From NCBI GenBank assembly GCA_038831005.1, contig JAWBKZ010000002.1, positions 1-64,000 of the forward strand: 64,000 bases of DNA. Reading direction: 5' to 3'. This DNA is from Ignisphaera sp. Lineage in GTDB: Archaea; Thermoproteota; Thermoprotei_A; Sulfolobales; Ignisphaeraceae. The translations under genes were made by a program, and so were the position numbers. The notes beneath the pieces were generated by a model, which did no database searches, was not told the DNA's origin, and was given only the letters and a program-made list of their open reading frames with translations. How positions within the stretch are numbered: the stretch's first letter is position 1; every line of letters begins with the position of its first letter. Of the stretch, positions 7,034-16,893 are shown piece after piece.

Positions 7034-9493
7034 TTAATCATGGACTAAGTATATACTGGGTGTAAGCTCTATGTATGCTTCTAGAGACGGTTTTCCTGAT
7101 TTAACGTTGCGAACCTTATGTAGGGTTTTTATGTCTTTTGCGAATATTAGTAACTCTTCTGGTACATAAACTATACTGTCTAGAGGTTCAGAAAGTTTCA
7201 TACCCTTCTGTTTTTTGTATCTCCATATAGCGCTATTTAGCTCTATAATCTTGTTCAGAACCTCAACATATCTAGTACCATAAGTTTCTACTGGCTGTGG
7301 AATCAGTTCTATGTGTATTGATTTCGTTCCATATAGTTTTCTCCATATATAGTCGGTTACAAACGGCATTATGGGAGCAAGCATTAGAAGTATTTGTTTA
7401 AGTAATGTATGTAGCGTATACCAAGCGCTTTTCTGTTCTTTTTCTGTATATCCGCTAAAATTGTAGGCTCTTGCTTTAACCATCTCTAGATAGTGATCAG
7501 CTAGTATATTCCATACGAAATGGTATAGGGTGTGGATAGCTGTATAGAAATCGGTTCTTTCATAACTTTTTCTCACCTCTTTTATAACTTCATTGAGTTT
7601 GCTTAATATTGCTAGATCAAGTGGGTAAAGCTCATCGATATGCTCTATTATTGGAAACATTGATATAAAGCGTGCAATATTGAGGAGTTTTACTACGAAG
7701 AGTATACCGGTTCTCATAAGTTGTTCAGAAACTCTATAGTCGCTTCCAAGTTTAGCTGTAGCAGCTGCCCAATACCTTATAGCATCAGCACCGTATTTTT
7801 CTATAAATGGTTCTGTGTATAGCACGTTACCTTTACTTTTGTGCATAGCTTCTCCTTTTTCATCGAGCCCCATACCATTTATTCTAACGATATCAAAAGC
7901 AGGCTTCTTGTATAGAAGGTATAATCTGAGTATCGTGTAGTATAGCCAAGTCCTAATGATTTCGTAACCCTGAGGCCTCAGAGTCTTAACCCGATTCTTT
8001 ATATAGAGATCAAATATATATGGATATTTCGTTCTACCTGTGGCATAAAGAACCGATATAGAGGAATCAAACCATGTATCAAATACCTTAGTTTCACCAA
8101 CAAGTTCTTCTTTAGGTGCTTTACATACTGGACAGCTATCCCATGGCGGAGGATCTCTCCAAGGTCTATAGTATCTACCTGGCTCAGGAACAAGTATAGA
8201 TTCACAAGCTCTACACTTCCATACCGGTACCTCTGTAGCGTAGTATCTTGTTTTAGATATAGGCCAGTCCATAGCCAACGAATCGATCCAGTTAATTAGC
8301 CTCTGTTTAAACTCTTCTGGAATGAATTCTATTCTCTCTACAATACTTTTCAGCTCATCTCTGTATTCAAGTTGTTTTAAGAAGTATTCTCTTGTGTGTA
8401 TAAATTCTATTGGTGTACTACACCGCCAACAAGTAGGAACATCTCTGGTAATCGTCTCTATCTTGACCAAGTATCCATTCTCATTAAGTAGTTCTACAAT
8501 TCTCTTTCTTGCTTCATGAACACTTAGGCCAGCTATAGGCCCGGCTTCACGGTTCATATAGCCATTTTCATCAATTATTATCCTAGGTTCCAAGTTTAAT
8601 TCACGCACAATCCTTACATCTGCTTGATCACCGTAGCTACAGATCATCATGATACCTGTACCGAATCTGGGATCTACATAGTGGTGCTCAACTATATCAA
8701 TAGTACGATTATATATCGGTACTACAGCCTTTCTGTTTCTCAAATTCCGGTATCTCTCATCATGTGGATTATAGGCTAGAACGAGACATGCACCAAGTAG
8801 TTCTGGTCTTGTTGTAGCTATAGTTATTGTGTCTCCACCTTCTATTGGGAATGCTATGTAGTATAGTTCTGAGATCTCTTCTTTATATTCGACTTCTGCT
8901 TCAGCTAAAGCAGTCCTACATCTGGGGCACCATATAACAGCTCTTTCAGCTTCGTATATCAGTTTCTCTCTCCACATTTTTATGAATGTTTCTTGCGTTA
9001 TTTTTCGGTATTCTTCGCTATCAGTACCTTCTCTCCAGTATTCGAAAATACATCCTAATCGTCTCCATATGTTTATAAACTCTTTCTCTACTTCATCTAG
9101 ATGTTTTCTACAGAGATCAAGGAATTTCTCTCTACCTTCAACTGTTTTTGAGGCTTCATGAGGATTGATCTTATATGTCCTTTCAACAAAAACTTCTATA
9201 GGTAGACCGTTTCTATCTCCATAGAATGGTACTAAGACATTGTAGTTCAGCATCCTGTATGCGCGAGCAACCATATCTATCTGTACGTAGCTTGCAATTT
9301 GACCTATATGTGGTTTACCTGAAATATATGGTGGAGGAGTATCTATCACAAGAGTAGGTTTACTAGGATCGTAGACAAATTTATAAAGATCTTCTTTTTC
9401 CCATAATGTAGATAATTGAAGCTCATAATCTTTGTTCCACCTAGTTTCCAATATCTTGGGAACAAAACTTCTTTGCAGATAACTGTTCTCCAT
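7034..9493 (-). CDS. valS: Valyl-tRNA synthetase
   Basis: About 819 residues. Class I synthetase: the HIGH-type motif is SGKPHIGQ (about residues 58-65) after the archaeal-style DTPPPY, followed by DRNGLPIEV. The editing domain has TTRPELLGA and a YGDQAD segment. WCPRC and further CxxC knuckles bind zinc. DTWFDSSIS is typical of archaeal ValS, and the KMSKS loop is MHKSKGN, with His in the second place. The C-terminal helical anticodon domain ends in a long basic region. I chose ATG 9493 over the TTG at 9526: a GTGGTG box precedes it, and a TATATA element at about 9524-9536 would put the TSS just upstream of the ATG. Confidence 0.93.
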   Translation of the reverse strand: MENSYLQRSFVPKILETRWNKDYELQLSTLWEKEDLYKFVYDPSKPTLVIDTPPPYISGKPHIGQIASYVQIDMVARAYRMLNYNVLVPFYGDRNGLPIEVFVERTYKINPHEASKTVEGREKFLDLCRKHLDEVEKEFINIWRRLGCIFEYWREGTDSEEYRKITQETFIKMWREKLIYEAERAVIWCPRCRTALAEAEVEYKEEISELYYIAFPIEGGDTITIATTRPELLGACLVLAYNPHDERYRNLRNRKAVVPIYNRTIDIVEHHYVDPRFGTGIMMICSYGDQADVRIVRELNLEPRIIIDENGYMNREAGPIAGLSVHEARKRIVELLNENGYLVKIETITRDVPTCWRCSTPIEFIHTREYFLKQLEYRDELKSIVERIEFIPEEFKQRLINWIDSLAMDWPISKTRYYATEVPVWKCRACESILVPEPGRYYRPWRDPPPWDSCPVCKAPKEELVGETKVFDTWFDSSISVLYATGRTKYPYIFDLYIKNRVKTLRPQGYEIIRTWLYYTILRLYLLYKKPAFDIVRINGMGLDEKGEAMHKSKGNVLYTEPFIEKYGADAIRYWAAATAKLGSDYRVSEQLMRTGILFVVKLLNIARFISMFPIIEHIDELYPLDLAILSKLNEVIKEVRKSYERTDFYTAIHTLYHFVWNILADHYLEMVKARAYNFSGYTEKEQKSAWYTLHTLLKQILLMLAPIMPFVTDYIWRKLYGTKSIHIELIPQPVETYGTRYVEVLNKIIELNSAIWRYKKQKGMKLSEPLDSIVYVPEELLIFAKDIKTLHKVRNVKSGKPSLEAYIELTPSIYLVHD

Positions 9494-9710
9494 ACTTATA
9501 TACACCACTATTAAGGTGGTTACCAATTATATATCAGGTCCCAAATGTTCTGAGTTTTAGGATCTGGTGAAGTACTGATATAAGTTCTTGTGTAAAGGAT
9601 AAAATCTTTTATCTAGCTTAATAAAGAAAACCTTCTGGAAGCTACTTCGGTTTGATGTGCTATAAACTTATTAATTTTCGATGATAGTGTGGTGATATAG
9701 AGGGATTTAT

Positions 9711-11156
9711 ATGGTTCCACCCCTAAAGAAGATAGACGATGTTATTTGGATGATACCGAAAGAGTACAAGAAGTGTATGCATGTACCTGCTATAATATAT
9801 GCTGATGAATTTCTACTTAATAAAATGAAGGAAGATGCAACACTAGACCAGGCCGCGAATGTTTCTTGTCTGCCTGGCATAGTAGCAGCGAGCTATACTC
9901 TTCCAGATGGACACCAAGGCTATGGTTTCCCTATAGGTGGTGTGGCGGGCTTCACGTTAGATGAAGGTGTTGTTAGTCCTGGAGGTGTTGGCTACGATAT
10001 TAATTGTGGTGTTCGTGTACTTAGGACTAATCTATCCATGAAGGATATCAAGCCCAAAATTAAGGATATTGTTGAGTATCTATTCAGAAATATTCCAAGT
10101 GGTGTTGGTGCAACAGGTAAGCTTAGACTAACCATGTTGCAACTAGATGAGGTTCTAGAAGAGGGTGCTCAATGGGCCTATAGACAGGGGTATGGTACGG
10201 AGAGAGATATAGAGCATACAGAGTCTAGGGGTAGGCTTGACTGGGCTGATGCAGATAAGGTTAGTAGGAAGGCTAAAGAGAGGGGTGCTCCACAGCTAGG
10301 GACCTTGGGTAGCGGTAATCACTTCTTGGAGGTGCAGATTGTTGATAAGATCTATCTACCCGAGATAGCTAAGAAGATAGGGATATTCGAAGAAGGGCAG
10401 GTAACACTAATGGTCCACACAGGTTCTAGAGGACTTGGACATCAGGTTGCAAGCGACTACTTAATGGTTATGGAGAGAGCAATGAGGAAATACGGAATAA
10501 ATCCTCCAGATAGAGAACTTGCAGCAGTACCCTTCAATAGTCCTGAAGGTCAAGACTATTTTGCGGCTATGGCAGCAGCAGCAAATTATGCTTGGGCTAA
10601 TAGACAGATAATAATGCATTGGGTTAGAGAATCATTTGCACGTGCTGTAGGTATCGAGGCTGAGAAGCTAGACATAGAATTGATATATGATGTTGCACAC
10701 AACATAGCTAAAGTAGAAGAACACGAAGTAGAGGGAAAAAAGGTGAAGCTGGTTGTACATAGAAAAGGAGCAACACGAGCTTTTCCACCAGGACATCCAG
10801 AGATTCCACTAGACCATAGAGAATTTGGTCAAATAGTTCTTATACCGGGGAGTATGGGTACAGCAAGCTACATAACTATAGCGGGATCGAGAGCTAAAGA
10901 GACTTGGTGGTCTGCACCTCATGGAGCTGGTAGATGGATGAGTAGAGCAGCAGCAACAAGAGCCATATCGCCGAGAGAGGTTATGGATATGCTAGAAAGG
11001 AAGGGAGTTATGGTGAGAGCAGCAACAATGCGAGAACTTGCTGAAGAAACTCCAGATGCGTATAAGAATGTAGATAAGGTTATCGATGTAGCGACAAGAG
11101 CGGGAATTGTTAGACCTATTGCTAGATTGATACCACTAGCTGTGATAAAAGGGTGA
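9711..11156 (+). CDS. rtcB: RNA-splicing ligase RtcB
   Basis: 481 residues, full length. It joins 2',3'-cyclic phosphate and 5'-OH ends during tRNA splicing and RNA repair, using GTP and Mn2+. Visible motifs: GYDINCGVR (Cys99 and Asp96, metal ligands), LGTLGSGNHFLEVQ, MVHTGSRGLGHQ, RKGATRAFPPGHP with the region of the guanylated His, and HGAGRWMSR near the C-terminus. ATG 9711 follows a GGTGATATAGAGGG leader. It is monocistronic here; in archaea archease often accompanies RtcB, but no archease gene is in the window. Confidence 0.97.
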   Translation: MVPPLKKIDDVIWMIPKEYKKCMHVPAIIYADEFLLNKMKEDATLDQAANVSCLPGIVAASYTLPDGHQGYGFPIGGVAGFTLDEGVVSPGGVGYDINCGVRVLRTNLSMKDIKPKIKDIVEYLFRNIPSGVGATGKLRLTMLQLDEVLEEGAQWAYRQGYGTERDIEHTESRGRLDWADADKVSRKAKERGAPQLGTLGSGNHFLEVQIVDKIYLPEIAKKIGIFEEGQVTLMVHTGSRGLGHQVASDYLMVMERAMRKYGINPPDRELAAVPFNSPEGQDYFAAMAAAANYAWANRQIIMHWVRESFARAVGIEAEKLDIELIYDVAHNIAKVEEHEVEGKKVKLVVHRKGATRAFPPGHPEIPLDHREFGQIVLIPGSMGTASYITIAGSRAKETWWSAPHGAGRWMSRAAATRAISPREVMDMLERKGVMVRAATMRELAEETPDAYKNVDKVIDVATRAGIVRPIARLIPLAVIKG

Positions 11157-11233
11157 TAAATGATAGAGATTAGAATAATCAAAAAATTGATTGATTGTGT
11201 GATACAAGGTTCGAATAAATAGGGCTAAAAACA

Positions 11234-11290
11234 TTACTTCTTCTTTTGTTCCTCTTTCTTTTCTTCTTTCTTTTCAGGCTTCTTCGACAT
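11234..11290 (-). CDS. Possible 18-residue Lys/Glu-rich micropeptide
   Basis: ATG at 11290 to TAA at 11236-11234 encodes MSKKPEKKEEKKEEQKKK. A TATA-like GCTTAAGA at about 11320-11328 would place the TSS about 6 bases before the ATG, i.e. leaderless. The composition (Lys and Glu only after residue 5) resembles the charged tails of archaeal ribosomal or chromatin proteins, but purine-rich DNA can give such a frame by chance. It lies in the 262-bp gap between the convergent rtcB and PRTase-like genes, which otherwise shows nothing. Confidence 0.3.
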   Translation of the reverse strand: MSKKPEKKEEKKEEQKKK

Positions 11291-11418
11291 GAGTTATACA
11301 TCGATTTCTAACAAGTTACTCCGTCTTAAGCCCTCTTGTTCAATAAGCTATAACTACAGCAAGATATTTGTTACACATCTTGTTGTAGAGTAATATAAAT
11401 GTACAGATCTATATGGCT

Positions 11419-12129
11419 CTATATTGTGGTTACATAGAATACCAAGGACGTTATACTTGTTATCGCAAAATCTAGACAATCAGTACTGATGTATACTGTA
11501 GCTATTCCTTGTACCTTCATGTTGCTAGACTTTAGCAGTAGCGATATTGTTTTAAGCTTCTCTAAATCATCTATAAGTATATCCACTAGAAAAATCTCCA
11601 CATCTTCATCGATACACATTTTTGGAAGTAGAAAGAATTCAAGTTCATTATTTCGTGACGAGTAGTACCATGCAACTTTAATTTTAGTATCTATAATTTT
11701 TCTACTGAATGGCGGTATACAGAGTTTTGCACCTAATTCCCAAGCCAAAATCGATGCAAAAGGTATGGCGTATTCTGAGAGAGGAATTATTAAGCCTATG
11801 TCTATGTTTTCTAGCATATCCTCTAGCTTTAATGAGTATATAGAGAGGAAACCTATATCAGAGGCTATACCGTAGATATTGTCTTTATACTTATCAACTA
11901 TATCTGATATAGTTCTATCAATAATCTTCATATTATTGAGTTTAGTGATGATATCCATAGCTATTTCGTCACTAGGTATCGCTATCATATTAACATATTT
12001 CCAGATATTCTGATAAGGTATATCAAGTAACGTCTCTAGATGTCGTAAACTATAGAGGTAGTTTAGAGCTTTAAGCATCTTCATTAGCTTTATCTTTTCG
12101 TTACGCTTCAAATGTCTAGAGTTTACCAC
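11419..12129 (-). CDS. HTH/phosphoribosyltransferase-like regulatory protein
   Basis: 236 residues. Residues about 20-60 (LRHLETLLDIPYQNIWKYVN) form a helix-turn-helix typical of crenarchaeal PRTase-like proteins. The C-terminal part has the Rossmann-like IPFASILAWELGAKLCIPP, and VEIFLVDILIDDLEKLKT occupies the place of the PRPP loop but is degenerate (the family consensus is VDDvxxTGxT). Loss of a clean PRPP motif suggests a ligand-sensing regulator, comparable to GfcR/PyrE-like regulators, rather than an enzyme. GTG 12129 is preceded by GGGGAT. Assignment is by pattern only. Confidence 0.65.
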   Translation of the reverse strand: MVNSRHLKRNEKIKLMKMLKALNYLYSLRHLETLLDIPYQNIWKYVNMIAIPSDEIAMDIITKLNNMKIIDRTISDIVDKYKDNIYGIASDIGFLSIYSLKLEDMLENIDIGLIIPLSEYAIPFASILAWELGAKLCIPPFSRKIIDTKIKVAWYYSSRNNELEFFLLPKMCIDEDVEIFLVDILIDDLEKLKTISLLLKSSNMKVQGIATVYISTDCLDFAITSITSLVFYVTTI

Positions 12130-12268
12130 AGATCCCCACTAATGTATCTATAGAAACGTGATAACGACCAAATTTTTAAGTTGATAAACTCTACACATAA
12201 TTATCTAGACCAAGGAGAGGGAGTACTGTTCATTGATAACTAGTAAATTACATCAATGTTCTAGCTAC

Positions 12269-13471
12269 TTAGTCTTTATTTAGAGTAGCTCTTTCTATTT
12301 TCCTCCAATAGTGATACAAATTCTCAAGTGCCTTTCTTTTGAGTTTACCATCAAGTTTAGAACTATTTATAGCATCTTCTAGAAATTGTATAGTGTTCCT
12401 CATTATATCGAACTTTACTGGAAAAGGTATACCATCTTTACCACCGTGTGCAAAAGAGTAAGCAAAAGGATCTATCGCATGAGTCACAGGATCTCTGAAA
12501 GAGGGGACCTCGCCATATATTAGATCAGCTACAAGAACTAGAGCTCGTATGAACTCAGGACCTACATGGAGAAGAAGAGAATCAAAGTTTTCTGTAAATG
12601 TTTTAACAACATGGTTTAGAACATCTTCAATTCTTTTTATATTAGTAATAGGTCTGTATAGTATTGGATTAACATTTTTTAAGTAATCCACCTTCTTCGA
12701 TTCTCCGCTAAACTCTATATCTGTAGATCTATTGCTGGTCCATTGTTCAAGAGATGCATCCTTTCTAAGTAATCGATTAACAGTCGCTATATAGTTCAAT
12801 ATCTTTTTAGGATTCTCATCAAGGAGATCTAGAATAAGCTTTTTTGTTGAATACGATTCTCTATCCATAAGATTAATGACATTTGATTTCATGTTGCATG
12901 CGATACCACTATGGGGATTGATGTCGGACGATATATTATTTGCATGTATATGGTATCTTCTAGCCATTCTTTTAGAAACATCCATACCTTGTTGTATAAC
13001 TGTCCAAGCACCTTCTCTAGACAGGACAAGACTGTGTATATACAGTGTGTATCCATCCTGTAGAGCGACACTATCTATCTTAGCGCTAAGTCTACTAACA
13101 TACCTTAGGTAATCTACATCTAGATCAAATCTATCTAGATACTCAATTTCTTTAACACAATTTCTGGCATCTACACCTTTACCTCCAACTACAGCTAGAC
13201 CTATATCACCAAACGTATCTATATTTGCAAAACTCTTCAGAACATATAAAACAACTGTTGTAGATCCACTACTATCCCAATCCATACCTATAACGTTATT
13301 AAATGCTTGAAACCATAATGGGTCGGAAAGTCTCTTAACGAGTTCTATAGATCCAAAAACATCGACTATATACATAGCTATAGCTCTTCCCAATCTCTTC
13401 ATGAGTTCTAGTAGATGTGGAGGGACATGCCCGTTGTGGAGAGGTAGTTCTGCAACACCATGTATATACAT
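12269..13471 (-). CDS. DUF763 protein
   Basis: 400 residues from ATG 13471. The start YIHGVAELPLHNGHVPPHLLELM is the hallmark N-terminus of DUF763, and LVLSREGAWTVIQQGMDVSKRMARRYH is the family's second conserved block. The C-terminal 130 residues include GPEFIRALVLVADLIYGE, consistent with a helix-hairpin-helix-like region. Function is unknown; distribution is archaea and some thermophilic bacteria. The 20 codons upstream of 13471 were excluded because family members begin at the chosen Met, and a TATA-like TGTTTATAAC (about 13515-13527) fits a TSS between them. Residues about 230-260 look less conserved. Confidence 0.85.
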   Translation of the reverse strand: MYIHGVAELPLHNGHVPPHLLELMKRLGRAIAMYIVDVFGSIELVKRLSDPLWFQAFNNVIGMDWDSSGSTTVVLYVLKSFANIDTFGDIGLAVVGGKGVDARNCVKEIEYLDRFDLDVDYLRYVSRLSAKIDSVALQDGYTLYIHSLVLSREGAWTVIQQGMDVSKRMARRYHIHANNISSDINPHSGIACNMKSNVINLMDRESYSTKKLILDLLDENPKKILNYIATVNRLLRKDASLEQWTSNRSTDIEFSGESKKVDYLKNVNPILYRPITNIKRIEDVLNHVVKTFTENFDSLLLHVGPEFIRALVLVADLIYGEVPSFRDPVTHAIDPFAYSFAHGGKDGIPFPVKFDIMRNTIQFLEDAINSSKLDGKLKRKALENLYHYWRKIERATLNKD

Positions 13472-13661
13472 AATTACACGCACTATACAGTACTGTCCAG
13501 CAAACATGATGTTTATAGGTGTTATAAACACTGAGACCTGTGAAAGTACTTGAATTATTAGGGAAATCTTAGAGCAGTCGTCCTGTTGTTAGTGGTTGGA
13601 AGTCGTTTCTGCATAGATGTATATTAAGCTTAATAGTGATTCGGTATGGTAGGTAGACTAT

Positions 13662-15215
13662 ATGGCTTCAGATAGATATGCTATAAGTGTAACACCAGAT
13701 CTAGCTCTAGATGTAGGATACACATATGCTGGTGGTTTAGGTGTTTTAGAAGGAGATAAGTTCTATGCTGCCGCAAGATTAAACGTAAACTATATCGTGA
13801 TGTCCTTCTTCTATAGACATGGTTATGTAGACTACGAATTCGATTCTGATTGTACACCCAAGCCAAAAGCTCAAGAACAACCGGAGGAATTCTTGAAGAA
13901 TCTATCTACTGAAGATAGATTTAGTGTCAAGGTAGTGGGACTAGATGTAAGTATTGAAGCTCTTGTTTACAGGTATGGTTCTGCTAAAGCGATATTCTTC
14001 AACGTTCTATCGCCTGAGGAGATAGCAAAAGCTACGGATAGAATATATATCGAGAATGGCAATGAAGAAAGAGTATATAAATATATTCTGCTTTCTAAAG
14101 CTGTTGCTGAATACATTAAGAGGAATATAGAATTAGAAGATATAGCGTACATAGATCTTCAAGAAGCGTATACAGCATTACTACCCCTCCAACTAAAGAT
14201 TCCAGGAAAATATAGATTAGTAATTCATACAGCAGGTATATGGGGTCACCCATCTTTCCCAAGATACATTCTTGAGAGAGAATATGGGTACAAATTCATA
14301 GAGCCAGATATACTGTTAACGGAAATAGGATTAGCTGCTTCTCAACAAGCATTTGCTGTTTCAGCTAAACACTACGATGTTCTTTTGAAGATATTTCCAC
14401 ACTTTAGTGAAAAAATAAGCTATGTAACTAATGGTGTTAACATTGAGCGGTGGATGAGGAAAGAGATAAGAGAAGCATATCAATCCCTAAATCTCTCAAT
14501 AGATAGATTAGTAAAACTCAAGGAAAAAATATGCTGTGAACTCGAGACTTTTCTACAGAGATATAAAAAGGATGTATCTACAGATGGAAAGTTCATAGTT
14601 ATATGGGCTAGAAGAATTACGGAATACAAAAGGCCGTGGATGGCTATAAGGCTAGCTAAAGAGTTGAAAGATATGCCAATACTCTTCATATTTGGAGGTA
14701 AAGCCCATCTCAAGGATCAATCAGGACTAGAATATATGAAGATCTTTAGGAAGATGCATAACGAGATGCCCAATGTTGTCTTTATCCACGATTACGATGT
14801 CGCTAAAGCAAAAATCCTTCTATCAGCATGCCACGTACTTCTCTTTACACCATTCTCAGGGCTAGAATCATGTGGAACAAGCTACATGAAGGCCGCACTA
14901 AATGCTGTACCATCTATAGCCTCTAGAGATGGTGGTGTACTTGAATTTATTGTAGATAACGTTAATGGATGGCTATTCGGCGAAGACATAAGAGAACCCA
15001 TAGAGATCGGTAGTCAGAAAGCTATGGAGATTAACGAGAGAGAATATTCAGAACTTAGAGAAAAACTGATAAAGATATACAAAATATTTAAAGAAGAACC
15101 CGAGAGATACTATGGAATAGCACTTTCAGCTCTAAGATCCTTCGTACCTAGAGCAAGTATGTATAGAGTACTAAAGGAATACTATCCAGATCTAGTAAAA
15201 ATACCAATAGTCTAG
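13662..15215 (+). CDS. Alpha-glucan phosphorylase-like glycosyltransferase (short form)
   Basis: 517 residues. YTYAGGLGVLEGDK near residue 20 is the N-terminal GGLGVLAGD motif of glycogen/maltodextrin phosphorylases. YVTNGVNIERWM corresponds to their ITNGVxxxxW, ARRITEYKRPWM to the RFxEYKRQ block, and LESCGTSYMKAALN to EASGTGNMKxxLNG, whose Lys carries pyridoxal phosphate. It should release glucose-1-phosphate from storage glucan. At 517 residues it is much shorter than classical enzymes of about 800 residues, like other crenarchaeal short forms. ATG 13662 is preceded by GGTAGG. It is transcribed alone and divergently from DUF763. Confidence 0.8.
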   Translation: MASDRYAISVTPDLALDVGYTYAGGLGVLEGDKFYAAARLNVNYIVMSFFYRHGYVDYEFDSDCTPKPKAQEQPEEFLKNLSTEDRFSVKVVGLDVSIEALVYRYGSAKAIFFNVLSPEEIAKATDRIYIENGNEERVYKYILLSKAVAEYIKRNIELEDIAYIDLQEAYTALLPLQLKIPGKYRLVIHTAGIWGHPSFPRYILEREYGYKFIEPDILLTEIGLAASQQAFAVSAKHYDVLLKIFPHFSEKISYVTNGVNIERWMRKEIREAYQSLNLSIDRLVKLKEKICCELETFLQRYKKDVSTDGKFIVIWARRITEYKRPWMAIRLAKELKDMPILFIFGGKAHLKDQSGLEYMKIFRKMHNEMPNVVFIHDYDVAKAKILLSACHVLLFTPFSGLESCGTSYMKAALNAVPSIASRDGGVLEFIVDNVNGWLFGEDIREPIEIGSQKAMEINEREYSELREKLIKIYKIFKEEPERYYGIALSALRSFVPRASMYRVLKEYYPDLVKIPIV

Positions 15216-15545
15216 TCACAACATACCACATCAAACAATAAACAAGACCATGAATATACTAAACCAAGACACCAAACACCAAGCACATAATTCTGGCTTT
15301 TCAACCATAGGCTTGGAAAAACCTCGACCAAATTTACATCAACGTATACAGTCTATGTATGCAACATTAGCTTAGTGAATCCACCTCGAATAAACCTTGC
15401 TACAAACAATATAGACTCTCTATGTGCCTAGAGTCTGCTTGACTGTAGATGTGTAGGTATTTTGTTGCTATTTAAAACTGTTCCAAAAATATAAGGTCTG
15501 TTTATTGCAGTGCATAAGTGATTGCATGGAGTAGTGTGGTTGAAG

Positions 15546-15960
15546 ATGAAAATGGTCTAGTTCTACATCAAGCTGATTGTATTGTTGTTATTGATTATTG
15601 CTCTCTCGATAACTACATCAGCTCTAATCTCTATGAACATATTGACAAATATATCAGATGCATTAAGAGGTGTTGAGAGTAGTAGCATAACGTCAAGTAG
15701 ATTGGTGGATAGCATGTATACCAGTTGTAAACTTTATGTATTCCTTCTTGTTTCCAGAATTCGTGAACTGATCGACGTTAGAGTTAATAGAATTTTTTGT
15801 CGTTCATTGTTACGATGATTCTATTATAGCTCCTGTTAGCATTATTCCAAGAAGATTCATCCGAACTCATATAGTGATTACTAACGAGAGTGCTATCGTT
15901 TCGGACACAGACGATGGTGTACTATCTAAAGAAGATGTTCTAACGATACTCAATAGATAG
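15546..15960 (+). pseudogene. Degraded gene for a small membrane-anchored protein
   Basis: ATG 15546 (MKMV) runs into TAG at 15558-15560. The same frame then stays open and encodes a strongly hydrophobic anchor (KLIVLLLLIIALSITTSALI) plus a polar stretch, ending at TGA 15816. A second frame, offset by one base, is open from 15772 and reads ELIEFFVVHCYDDSIIAPVS, then a segment ending DDGVLSKEDVLTILNR, stopping at 15960. The frames overlap between 15772 and 15815. One nonsense and one frameshift would restore a protein of about 135 residues. The family is not recognised. The 15216-15545 stretch before it holds nothing I can support. Confidence 0.6.
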
Positions 15961-16196
15961 ACACATTCTGTACAGATACTGCTCTGAAGATATATATCCT
16001 GACACATTATCTTGTTTGTGTAGCTATATGAAACCTCTACTTTTTGGTTGTGGATCAAATTTGTGGGTAAAAAATGTGTGGATATGATTTATTGCCATAA
16101 TTCATCAACTATCTGTCTCAGTGTTTAGTGAATGTTTTTGAGTTGATACCTATAGATATATAAGGTTCTTTTGCATCATTATTTTCTAGGTGGGTT

Positions 16197-16481
16197 ATGC
16201 ATATCGTTAAATCTCTTCAAGATTATCTTTCAGTATTGAATAGGTTTAGGAGAATAGTAGTTATTGGCGAGAATTGTGCTGATTGTCATGTCTTTTTAAA
16301 GCGTTATTCTCGTTGTCTAGAGGGTTTCGAGATAGTTTTACTTCCCGTTAATATAGATGATGATCTTCTCGATTTCTTCTTCTCCATCGGTATTCTAGGA
16401 ATACCCATAGTCATTATCGATGGTAAACATTTCTGGGGCGATATCAACCATCTAGGTGAAGTTGTGTGTTCCTCTCAATAG
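16197..16481 (+). CDS. Small thioredoxin/glutaredoxin-fold protein with CxxC
   Basis: 94 residues. VVIGENCADCHVFLKRY has the redox-active CxxC (Cys27, Cys30) after a first beta strand, and GILGIPIVIIDGKHFWGD has the cis-Pro segment of the thioredoxin fold. It lacks the WCGPC of true thioredoxins, so its partner is uncertain. GGTGGG lies directly before ATG 16197, and a TATA-like ATATATAAGG is at about 16155-16165. It stands alone, downstream of the degraded gene. Confidence 0.75.
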   Translation: MHIVKSLQDYLSVLNRFRRIVVIGENCADCHVFLKRYSRCLEGFEIVLLPVNIDDDLLDFFFSIGILGIPIVIIDGKHFWGDINHLGEVVCSSQ

Positions 16482-16538
16482 CCTGATATGATCTTATGTA
16501 GATATCTACTTATTAGTAGAGCTCTCTTTTATTTAACT

Positions 16539-16680
16539 ATTAGTTATGTTGACAACAAGATTGGTTAACAGTATAACTAATGATATTGAATGTAATTATG
16601 CAAAGTTGGTGTAGGTCTGGTGTTGTCAAGAAGTCATTGTATATTATGAAGACACAGAGATCCTGTTTGTGCGTCTTCAT
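16539..16680. repeat. Cluster of inverted repeats in the gap before tRNA-Gly
   Basis: Three perfect inverted repeats are nested here: ATTAGTTAT (16539-16547) with ATAACTAAT (16573-16581); TTGACAACA (16549-16557) with TGTTGTCAA (16621-16629); and ATGAAGAC (16646-16653) with GTCTTCAT (16673-16680), the last enclosing a short CACA/TGTG helix. No open frame is evident in 16482-16923, so this may be a structured transcript or a remnant of an element. No transposase or C/D boxes are seen. Confidence 0.4.
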
Positions 16681-16893
16681 TGTACATGATTAACGCTTAG
16701 CTGGGTATCTTTCTAGGTAGAGAGCTAGTAGAGGTTTCACTACACTTCTAGGGCTTCTGTTACATGATCTACACTCTAGTAGTTGTTTATGTCAACTTCT
16801 TTCTATTCCTAGAATTATTTGAAGTCATTGGCTTCGATATGTTATAAAACAAGTATATGGTCTATAGACATTGTATTCGATGTATCTTCAGAC

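Noticed and set aside
9661-9710. CGATGATAG and GGTGATAT strings before rtcB, C-box-like
   Set aside because: No D box nearby; better explained as the rtcB leader with its ribosome-binding site.
11205-11215. GGTTCGAAT string resembling a tRNA T loop
   Set aside because: No flanking acceptor, T or anticodon stems could be formed.
15867-16058. Minus-strand frame of 63 codons opposite the degraded gene
   Set aside because: It is antisense to the protein-like C-terminal segment of the remnant and shows no coding features.
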